DNA of 14,555 nt from Acidobacteriota bacterium (GTDB taxonomy: Bacteria > Acidobacteriota > UBA6911). Both the position numbers and the translations under genes were made by a program. The stretch is from contig JAHFUH010000070.1 in the NCBI GenBank assembly GCA_023265215.1, positions 1 to 14,555 on the forward strand. Reading direction: 5' to 3'. Below the pieces are notes generated by a model. The model did no database searches. It was given only the letters and a program-made list of their open reading frames with translations, and had not been told where the DNA came from. This document shows positions 7,349-13,704 of the stretch, piece by piece. The number at the start of each line of letters is the position of its first letter. Positions within the stretch are counted from its first letter, which is position 1.

Positions 7349-7360
7349 AAGCGTACGCTT
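7349..7360. promoter_or_regulatory. Perfect 12-bp palindrome upstream of the kinase gene
   Basis: AAGCGTACGCTT is fully self-complementary and lies 19 bases before the kinase ATG. A weak minus-strand promoter (TTGATC at 7378-7373, 17 bases, TACGCT) would place this palindrome over the -10 box, so it could be an operator. Only one copy is seen and chance cannot be excluded. Confidence 0.3.
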
Positions 7361-7380
7361 TAGTAACAGGATGATCAAGG

Positions 7381-7433
7381 AAGCCGGCGTTCGTCGGCGG
7401 CTGATTAGCTCAGCCGCCGATGAACGCCGGCTT
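7381..7433. terminator. Long GC-rich hairpin between divergent kinase and gdhA
   Basis: Arms of 24 bases (7381-7404 and 7410-7433) pair with one mismatch around a 5-base loop, followed on the plus strand by a short T-run. It looks like an intrinsic terminator of plus-strand transcription, but no plus-strand gene precedes it, and the kinase gene points away from it. It may be a dispersed palindrome, an insulator between two divergent units, or the end of an unseen small RNA. Confidence 0.6.
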
Positions 7434-7694
7434 TTCTGAAGTCGCACTAATTCACGCCCCAAATTAGACCGTGTTGTGATATGCTCTGGGCTTGCCGGTC
7501 CGTGCCAAATAATCAACACTTCGCCAGTGATGGTGCATGAATCCGGCAACTCTAACGCTGTCGCAATCTCCGCAGAGTTTCGGAGATTGAGCGGCTCCTG
7601 CAAAACGCAGGATAGAGGGGAGTAGCACTGCTTTAACAGCTGAAAAAGCCAGATTTTCAGCCATCTATATCCAATAAAAAGGAGCAACTGATAT
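7434..7694 (+). promoter_or_regulatory. Structured leader upstream of gdhA
   Basis: This stretch of about 260 bases has no convincing gene. Three hairpins lie in its second half: 7564-7572 with 7581-7589 (9 bp, perfect), 7596-7601 with 7607-7612 (6 bp), and 7639-7646 with 7654-7661 (8 bp, perfect). They are followed by GGAG at 7681-7684, the gdhA ribosome binding site ten bases before ATG. I matched it to no riboswitch class I know, including the glutamine and glycine types. It may be a regulatory 5' leader. No strong promoter was found in it. Confidence 0.35.
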
Positions 7695-9056
7695 ATGGTC
7701 GATTACGTCAATCTTTTTATGGCCCGTTTGCAGGCCAAGAACCCCGGAGAAACCGAATTCCACCAGGCTGTGCAGGAGGTTGTGGAGTCACTTTCTTTAG
7801 TCCTGGACAGGCATCCGGAGTATCGGTCCGCGAAAATCCTTGAGCGAATTGTTGAGCCTGAGCGCCTGGTTATTTTCCGCGTGCCCTGGATGGACGACCA
7901 GGGAGAAATCCAGGTAAATCGCGGATTCAGAATCCAGATGAACAGCGCAATCGGCCCCTACAAAGGCGGCCTCCGGTTTCACCCGTCGGTCAATTTAGGG
8001 ATTCTGAAGTTCCTCGCATTTGAACAGGTATTCAAGAACAGCCTCACCACCCTGCCCATGGGTGGTGGAAAAGGCGGATCCGATTTTGATCCAAAAGGAA
8101 AAAGTAATAACGAAGTCATGCGATTCTGCCAGAGCTTCATGATGGAGCTGTTCCGTCATATTGGTCCGGACACCGACGTCCCGGCAGGAGACATCGGAGT
8201 CGGCGGAAGAGAAATCGGGTACCTCTTCGGGCAATACAAGAAGATGAGCAACGAATTCAGCGGAGTCCTCACAGGCAAAGGCTTGAACTGGGGCGGCTCG
8301 CTTATTCGGCCTGAGGCGACCGGATATGGCTGCGTATACTTCTGCGCCGAAATGCTGGCAACCCGGGGCAAAACCCTGGAAGGCAAGGTATGCCTTGTTT
8401 CCGGGAGCGGTAACGTATCCCAGTACACCATTGAAAAAATATTGCAGCTGGGCGGCAAGGTCGTGACGGTTTCCGATTCCGACGGCTACATCTATGATGA
8501 GGAAGGCATCGACTTCAAAAAACTCGAGTTCATCATGGATCTAAAGAACATGAAGCGCGGCCGCATCAAGACATATGCCGAGAAATACAAGAACGCCGTT
8601 TACACGCCGGTGGGCCGCTCGAAAGATTACAATCCGCTTTGGGATCATAAAGCGGATTGTGCATTCCCAAGCGCGACACAGAATGAAATCAACGCAAAAG
8701 ACGCGCGGAACCTTCTCAAGAATGGAGTCTACGTAGTGGGAGAAGGCGCGAACATGCCGACTCAAATCGAGGGAGTGCGACTTTTCCTCGATGCCAGGAT
8801 CCTGTACGGACCGGGCAAGGCAGCCAATGCGGGCGGAGTTGCGACATCCGGCCTCGAAATGACGCAGAACAGCATGCGCATGCCTTGGACAAAGGAAGAA
8901 GTCGACAAGCGGTTGAGCCTGATCATGAAGAGTATTCACGCAACCTGCGTGGAATGTGCCGATCGGTTCAGCACTCCCGGCAACTATGTCAATGGCGCCA
9001 ATATTGGCGGTTTCCTGAAAGTCGCCGACGCCATGATGGATCAAGGGCTCGTGTAA
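7695..9056 (+). CDS. gdhA: Glutamate dehydrogenase, 50-kDa hexameric type (probably NADP-dependent)
   Basis: This enzyme interconverts 2-oxoglutarate plus ammonia and glutamate, usually in the assimilating direction for this class. The length of 453 residues matches the GdhA family. Key sites are intact: IGPYKGGLRFHPSVNL (86-101) with Lys90, Lys114 in FKNSL, LPMGGGKGGSDFDPKG (120-135) with Lys126, catalytic Asp166 in PAGDIGVGGREIGYL, the dinucleotide loop GSGNV (237-241) and SDSDG (260-264) at the end of the second strand. NADP preference is inferred from subfamily resemblance and not from a decisive residue. The ATG at 7695 has GGAG ten bases upstream. A long structured leader precedes it and a hairpin terminator follows, so it is probably monocistronic. 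A second, shorter dehydrogenase of the same superfamily lies at 12457. Confidence 0.96.
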   Translation: MVDYVNLFMARLQAKNPGETEFHQAVQEVVESLSLVLDRHPEYRSAKILERIVEPERLVIFRVPWMDDQGEIQVNRGFRIQMNSAIGPYKGGLRFHPSVNLGILKFLAFEQVFKNSLTTLPMGGGKGGSDFDPKGKSNNEVMRFCQSFMMELFRHIGPDTDVPAGDIGVGGREIGYLFGQYKKMSNEFSGVLTGKGLNWGGSLIRPEATGYGCVYFCAEMLATRGKTLEGKVCLVSGSGNVSQYTIEKILQLGGKVVTVSDSDGYIYDEEGIDFKKLEFIMDLKNMKRGRIKTYAEKYKNAVYTPVGRSKDYNPLWDHKADCAFPSATQNEINAKDARNLLKNGVYVVGEGANMPTQIEGVRLFLDARILYGPGKAANAGGVATSGLEMTQNSMRMPWTKEEVDKRLSLIMKSIHATCVECADRFSTPGNYVNGANIGGFLKVADAMMDQGLV

Positions 9057-9066
9057 TAACTGCTCG

Positions 9067-9106
9067 TTGAGCCGGGGGCCAGGTTTATGCGTGGTCCCCG
9101 GCTCAA
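9067..9106 (+). terminator. Hairpin terminator of gdhA
   Basis: TTGAGCCGGGGGCCA (9067-9081) pairs with TGGTCCCCGGCTCAA (9092-9106), 15 bp with one G-T wobble and a 10-base loop, beginning 10 bases after the gdhA stop. The T-run after it is poor (TCATCATTCCTTT); the dispersed repeat that follows supplies a better T-tract. Confidence 0.7.
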
Positions 9107-9131
9107 TCATCATTCCTTTGCTGCATCGTTT

Positions 9132-9209
9132 GAAGCCAGAAGCCGGAAGCCGGAAGAAAACTAACTGTTAGTGCTTGATATTCCGGCTTCTGGCTTCTTG
9201 CTTTTTTTT
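9132..9209 (+). repeat. Dispersed hairpin repeat, copy 2, ending in a T-tract
   Basis: GAAGCCAGAAGCCGGAA (9132-9148) and its exact inverse TTCCGGCTTCTGGCTTC (9181-9197) flank a 32-base spacer and are followed by eight T (9202-9209). The left half and adjoining spacer match the reverse complement of copy 1 (2549-2640). With its T-tract this copy can serve as a second terminator between gdhA and the downstream operon. Confidence 0.75.
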
Positions 9210-9224
9210 GCCTCCCACATTATT

Positions 9225-9230
9225 TATACT
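9225..9230 (+). promoter_or_regulatory. Candidate -10 box of the four-gene operon
   Basis: TATACT lies 23 bases before the TTG start at 9254. The expected -35 position falls in the T-tract of the preceding repeat (TTTTTT), which is weak, so the promoter is tentative. It would give a 5' leader under 20 bases that still contains the GGGAG ribosome binding site at 9240-9244. Confidence 0.35.
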
Positions 9231-9253
9231 GTAGTTCCCGGGAGATCAAAACT

Positions 9254-12235
9254 TTGGCCAAAGAGCATCTGGATCCGCTCTGGATCGAACACGGATACGG
9301 CAGGCGTTTTCAGGGGTTTCAGAACCTGATGCGACACAGGATCAGGGATGTTCTGCTTGTTTCCAGCCTATACGATCTCTACCTCTTCGAGGAAGACGGC
9401 CGTTTTGACGAACTCATCAGCAGCGAATATCAGCGCCTGAATCTGAGCCATTCCCCCGAATTGACCCGTGTTTCCAGCGGGAAAGAGGCAATTGTCCTTG
9501 CGAAGGAGGAGCGGCGGTTTGACCTCATTTTAACGACAATGCACGTCGAGGACATGACGGCTGTGCAGCTGGCCGAACAGGCAAGAGAAGCCGGAGTGCG
9601 CATCCCCATTGTGCTCCTGGCTTATGACAGCCGGGAACTAAAAGACCTCAAGACTCACAACTACACAAGGGCCTTCGATCGCGTTTTTGTTTGGCAGGGG
9701 GACTTCACACTGATTATCGGCATCATCAAACATCTCGAGGATCGGATGAATGTCGACCATGATACCCGGCTGGTGGGCGTGCAGTCGATTCTCTTTATAG
9801 AAGACAACATCCGCTATTATTCGACCCTTCTTCCTATTTTGTATACGGAGCTTCTGAACCAGTCTCAAAGGCTTATTTCCGAGGGCATCAATCTCTCCCA
9901 TAAGTTCCTCAGAACGGTAGCCCGGCCGAAAATTCTATTATGCCAAACTTATGAGGAAGCATGGCTCTACTACGAAACCTACAGGGAGCACATTCTGGGC
10001 GTTATCTCCGACATTGATTTCCCCAGGGAGGGCAAGCCCGACCACGGCGCAGGGCTTCGGTTTGCAAAGGCAGTCCGAAGCGAGAGTGCCGAGATGCCCA
10101 TCATGCTGCAGTCCTTGACATCCGATTATGAGGCCGAAGCCAGGGAACTGAACCTGTCTTTCATGCCGAAGGATTCCCCCAATGTCGCGCTGCAACTGCG
10201 CCAGTTTATGACGGAGTACTTCAGTTTCGGCGATTTCATCTTCCGGACTCCGGATGGGCACGAGGTGGCACGGGCCTCGGATTTGAAAAGCTTGCGGGAA
10301 CAGCTGCAGTATGTTCCGGAAGAAAGTGTGCGTTTTCACGCCGAACGCAACCACTTCTCAAACTGGCTGAAGGCAAGAACCGAATTCTGGCTTGCTCATA
10401 AGGTGCGCCCTCGCAAAGTGTCGGACTTCCCAACCGTTGAAGATCTGCGCAAGGATCTGCTTTCTTCCTTCGGAGCCTATTCCAGATTGCAGCAGCGGGG
10501 TCTCATAACGGAATTCACAAAAGATACCTTTGATCCCGACACAAGCTTTGCGAGGATCGGAGGAGGCTCCCTGGGGGGCAAGGCTCGTGGGCTGGGATTC
10601 GTCAATACTCTGATCAACAACTACGAAGTCCGCCGTCAATTCAAAGGCGTTCAAATTGCGGTTCCTCCGGCGGTTGTCCTGGGCACGGATCTTTTCGATC
10701 GATTTCTAGACGAGAACAACCTTCGGAAATTTGCGCTTGAATCAACGGACGATGTCGAAATTACCAGGAGATTTCTGGAGACTGGAATTTTCCCAGAGGA
10801 CATCCTGGGCAACCTTGCGGCTTTTTTGCACCTGATACGGACGCCCCTTGCGGTCCGCTCATCGAGCATGCTGGAGGACTCTCAATATCACCCATTCGCA
10901 GGCGTCTATCAAACCTACATGATCCCGAATGATCACCCGGACCCGTTCGTCCGCCTGGGACAACTGGTCACGACCATTAAGCGGGTTTACGCCTCCACGT
11001 TCTATCAGGGCGCAAAGGATTATTTTGAAGTCACGGATTACAGGCTGGAGGAGGAAAAAATGTCCGTGATAATTCAAAAGATGGTCGGCGTCCAGCATGG
11101 AATGCGCTTCTATCCGGACTTCTCGGGCGTGGCAAAATCCTACAACTTCTACCCGGTGCCTCCACAAAAATCGCTGGACGGAATCGTTTCAGTAGCGCTT
11201 GGGTTGGGCAAAACGATCGTGGACGGCGGAACTACAGTCCGGTTCTGCCCGAAGTACCCGAATCACCTGCTTCAGTTTTTTTCCGCGGCAGAAGCGCTCC
11301 GGAATAACCAGCGTCAATTTTTTGCGCTGGACCTGAACGCACCGCCTACCCAGACAGCTGAAACAACGGATATGCTGGTTCGGAGTTTTGGGATTGAAGA
11401 TGCTGAAGAAGATGGAACATTAAGGCATGTCGCATCGACTTATTCTCCGGAAAACGACGCTCTTTACGACGGAACCTCAAGAGACGGGGTTCGCATCGTG
11501 AGTTTCGCTCCAATCCTCCGCAACAAAACTTTCCCGCTGCCGGGCATCCTTGAGCTCTTGATAGATATGGGAAGCTGGGGCATGGGGGCCCCCGTGGAAA
11601 TGGAGTTCGCCGTGACGATGTCCGTGAGCCCGGAACAGCCGAAGGAGTTTGCACTTCTTCAGCTGCGCCCGCTGGGACTCAGCAAAGAACCGGATCAGTT
11701 CGAATTGGAGGATGTCCCGCAAGACAAGCTGATTTGCAAAAGCAACCAGGTTCTTGGCCATGGAGTTCTGGACGATATTTACGACATTGTTGTCGTGGAT
11801 GCGGATAAATTCGATCGGGCGAAAAGCCGCGAGGCAGCGCATGAAGTCATGTTATTCAATGAAAAGCTCGTCTCACAACATCGCCGTTATCTGCTGATAG
11901 GGGTCGGGAGATGGGGTTCGCTGGATCCATGGCTGGGAATACCGGTGAAGTGGGATCAGATTTCCGGCGCCAAAGTGATCCTTGAAGCCGGATTCAAAGA
12001 CATGGAAGTGGATCCTTCCCAGGGATCTCATTTTTTCCACAACATCACTTCTTTCGGGATTGGCTACTTTACTGTGAATTCGGTGACACAGGACGGCTTT
12101 GTCGATTGGGAATGGCTTCGGGCAAGGCCTTTTGTCGAGGAAAAGCGATACGTGCGCCATATTCGGCTGGAAAATCCGATTGTGGCAAAAATCGACGGCC
12201 ATCAGAATAAGGGCGTCATTTTGAAACCGGAGTAG
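9254..12235 (+). CDS. Dual-receiver protein fused to a PPDK/PEP-synthase ATP-grasp domain
   Basis: The start is TTG, with GGGAG nine bases upstream. Domains in the 993 residues: a degenerate receiver at about 31-165 (Ser37-Ser38 in place of the acidic pair, Thr95 at the phospho-Asp position); a second receiver at about 176-325 that keeps Glu183-Asp184, Asp253 (SDIDFP), Ser287 and Lys306 and has an insertion near 200-225; a linker; then a PPDK N-terminal ATP-grasp domain at about 430-808 with RIGGGSLGGKARGLGFV, LAVRSSSMLEDS (532-543), GLGKTIVDGG (650-659), VEMEFAV (781-787) and LLQLRPL (801-807). The C-terminal 185 residues hold a conserved-looking block, GRWGSLDPWLGIPVKW (885-900) and DPSQGSHFFHN (920-930), which I cannot assign. 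The swivelling phosphohistidine domain and the PEP/pyruvate barrel of PEP synthase and PPDK are absent. It is probably an ATP-dependent phosphotransferase controlled by phosphorylation; its substrate is unknown. It heads a tight operon. Confidence 0.9.
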   Translation: MAKEHLDPLWIEHGYGRRFQGFQNLMRHRIRDVLLVSSLYDLYLFEEDGRFDELISSEYQRLNLSHSPELTRVSSGKEAIVLAKEERRFDLILTTMHVEDMTAVQLAEQAREAGVRIPIVLLAYDSRELKDLKTHNYTRAFDRVFVWQGDFTLIIGIIKHLEDRMNVDHDTRLVGVQSILFIEDNIRYYSTLLPILYTELLNQSQRLISEGINLSHKFLRTVARPKILLCQTYEEAWLYYETYREHILGVISDIDFPREGKPDHGAGLRFAKAVRSESAEMPIMLQSLTSDYEAEARELNLSFMPKDSPNVALQLRQFMTEYFSFGDFIFRTPDGHEVARASDLKSLREQLQYVPEESVRFHAERNHFSNWLKARTEFWLAHKVRPRKVSDFPTVEDLRKDLLSSFGAYSRLQQRGLITEFTKDTFDPDTSFARIGGGSLGGKARGLGFVNTLINNYEVRRQFKGVQIAVPPAVVLGTDLFDRFLDENNLRKFALESTDDVEITRRFLETGIFPEDILGNLAAFLHLIRTPLAVRSSSMLEDSQYHPFAGVYQTYMIPNDHPDPFVRLGQLVTTIKRVYASTFYQGAKDYFEVTDYRLEEEKMSVIIQKMVGVQHGMRFYPDFSGVAKSYNFYPVPPQKSLDGIVSVALGLGKTIVDGGTTVRFCPKYPNHLLQFFSAAEALRNNQRQFFALDLNAPPTQTAETTDMLVRSFGIEDAEEDGTLRHVASTYSPENDALYDGTSRDGVRIVSFAPILRNKTFPLPGILELLIDMGSWGMGAPVEMEFAVTMSVSPEQPKEFALLQLRPLGLSKEPDQFELEDVPQDKLICKSNQVLGHGVLDDIYDIVVVDADKFDRAKSREAAHEVMLFNEKLVSQHRRYLLIGVGRWGSLDPWLGIPVKWDQISGAKVILEAGFKDMEVDPSQGSHFFHNITSFGIGYFTVNSVTQDGFVDWEWLRARPFVEEKRYVRHIRLENPIVAKIDGHQNKGVILKPE

Positions 12236-12239
12236 GAAA

Positions 12240-12452
12240 TTGACGGACAAAAGCGACAATAAGGATGCCACAAATTCGGAAAATCGCGGGGCCTATGACG
12301 CATGCCCTCATTGCGGCCAGGAGTTAAGTCCCTGGCAACAGGTTTTGCTCACCATCGATCGCGCCCTGGTATGCAAGAACTGCTGGTATCGAATCATCCT
12401 CGACAACTCCCAAAGCGAGGAAAACCTTCCCCCCAAAGCGGACAAGGAATAG
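12240..12452 (+). CDS. Small zinc-ribbon protein of unknown function
   Basis: This 70-residue protein has two Cys pairs: Cys22 and Cys25 in CPHCG, Cys45 and Cys48 in CKNCW, 19 residues apart, as in a four-Cys zinc ribbon. Between them lies a hydrophobic stretch (WQQVLLTIDRALV). Both ends are charged and probably disordered. The only usable start is TTG at 12240, with AGGA in the preceding stop region; the site is close, so translation is probably coupled to the upstream gene, whose stop lies 4 bases before. The next gene starts 4 bases after the stop. I recognise no family. Its place between the ATP-grasp fusion and a glutamate-type dehydrogenase suggests an accessory or adaptor role for one of them, which is inference. 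Confidence 0.75.
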   Translation: MTDKSDNKDATNSENRGAYDACPHCGQELSPWQQVLLTIDRALVCKNCWYRIILDNSQSEENLPPKADKE

Positions 12453-12456
12453 CGCC

Positions 12457-13704
12457 ATGCAATCCTACAATTCCTTCGAAGTTGCTCAAAGCCAGGTTAT
12501 GGCCGCCGGCGGAATGCTGAATCTCGATAAGGCTACGCTGGAGCTTCTGCTCTGGCCCCAGAGAGAATATACATTTACTCTTCCTGTCCGAATGGATAAT
12601 GGAGACACAAGCATTCTGCATGGCTATCGCATTCAGCATAATTTTGCACGCGGCCCTGCAAAGGGCGGCATACGTTTTCATCCTGACGAGACCATCGACA
12701 CCATGCGGGCTCTTGCAGGGTGGATGACGTGGAAAGCCGCAGTTCTTGATCTCCCGTTGGGAGGAGGCAAGGGCGGAGTCATTTGTGACCCGCGAAAAAT
12801 GTCTCCCCGGGAAATGGAAAATACAGCCAGAGCGTACGTGCGGGCTTTGTGGCAGCACATCGGTGTAGATCAGGATATTGCAGCTCCCGATGTATATACC
12901 AATCCTCAGACAATGGCATGGATGATGGATGAATATGAAACCATTGCTCAGCGGCATCAGCCGGGCGTTATGACAAACAAGCCGCTGCCGCTCGGGGGAA
13001 GCGAAGGAAGGCGCTCTGCAACGGCTCGCGGCGGCGTACTGGTAGTGCGTGAAGCCTGCAAAACTATCGGAGTCGATCCTACCGGTGCTTATGCAATCCA
13101 GGGCTTTGGCAGCACAGGCCAGCGGGCGGCCCTGTTGCACCAGGAGGTCTTTGGGGGCGGAAGGTTGATCGCCGTTTCCGATTCAAGCGGAGCCATCTGC
13201 AATCAGCGTGGCCTGAATCCCAAGGAACTGCTTGTTCACAAGCTGAGGACCGGATCGGTCACCGGCTTTCCGGAATCGCAGCAAATTGGGCTGGATGAGG
13301 TTTTGGAGCTTGATGTCTCGGTCCTTTATCCGGCGGCGCTCGAGAATGCAATCAATATCGAAAACTCGGACCGGATCAAAGCACGAATCGTTTGCGAACT
13401 GGCGAACGGGCCAACCACGCCGCAGGGAGACAAAATACTTTTTGAAAAAGGAATCCACGTAATTCCCGACATTCTGGCCAACGCCGGGGGCGTAACTGTC
13501 TCTTATTTTGAAATGGTGCAGAACCGGTACTCTTATTACTGGGATGAATCCCTGATCCACAAAAGACTCGACGCCAAAATGACCAGGGCGTATCACACAG
13601 TCCGAAGCGCCGCGCAGAAAGGAAAAGTCCACCCGCGCCTGGGAGCCATGCTTGTTGCGGTTGCCCGCGTGGCTGAAGCCTGCAAGCTCCGCGGATGGGT
13701 TTGA
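12457..13704 (+). CDS. Glu/Leu/Phe/Val dehydrogenase (second glutamate dehydrogenase-type enzyme)
   Basis: This is an amino acid dehydrogenase of 415 residues, the length of the shorter hexameric glutamate dehydrogenases found in many Gram-positive, archaeal and other bacteria. Sites: ARGPAKGGIRFHPDETI (64-80) with Lys69, Lys93 (MTWKAAV), LPLGGGKGGVICDP (99-112) with Lys105, catalytic Asp145 in AAPDVYT, the Rossmann loop GFGSTG (216-221) and SDSSG (241-245). Glutamate is the most likely substrate from overall resemblance, with branched-chain amino acids as the alternative; NAD versus NADP is open. The ATG at 12457 has AAGGA eight bases upstream, inside the end of the preceding gene. Its stop TGA overlaps by one base the ATG of the radical SAM gene. 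It is clearly different from GdhA at 7695, which keeps a longer form. Confidence 0.95.
   Translation: MQSYNSFEVAQSQVMAAGGMLNLDKATLELLLWPQREYTFTLPVRMDNGDTSILHGYRIQHNFARGPAKGGIRFHPDETIDTMRALAGWMTWKAAVLDLPLGGGKGGVICDPRKMSPREMENTARAYVRALWQHIGVDQDIAAPDVYTNPQTMAWMMDEYETIAQRHQPGVMTNKPLPLGGSEGRRSATARGGVLVVREACKTIGVDPTGAYAIQGFGSTGQRAALLHQEVFGGGRLIAVSDSSGAICNQRGLNPKELLVHKLRTGSVTGFPESQQIGLDEVLELDVSVLYPAALENAINIENSDRIKARIVCELANGPTTPQGDKILFEKGIHVIPDILANAGGVTVSYFEMVQNRYSYYWDESLIHKRLDAKMTRAYHTVRSAAQKGKVHPRLGAMLVAVARVAEACKLRGWV

Noticed and set aside
7533..7628. Thirty-one-codon plus-strand frame in the gdhA leader with a segment SGNSNAVAISAEFR, reminiscent of AbrB/VapB-type antitoxins
   Set aside because: The likeness covers only some 14 residues, the rest of the fold is missing, there is no ribosome binding site and no toxin gene nearby. 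A remnant cannot be excluded.
7307..7687. Minus-strand frame of 126 codons in the kinase-gdhA divergent region
   Set aside because: It overlaps the kinase start and the hairpin region, has a low-complexity translation and no recognisable domain.
7434..7694. Known riboswitch classes (glycine, glutamine, cobalamin, cyclic di-GMP) in the gdhA leader
   Set aside because: Only isolated words resemble their conserved boxes; the order and pairing do not fit any of them.
8541..9113. Minus-strand frame of 190 codons opposite the end of gdhA
   Set aside because: It covers intact gdhA coding sequence and the gdhA terminator; no motif was seen.
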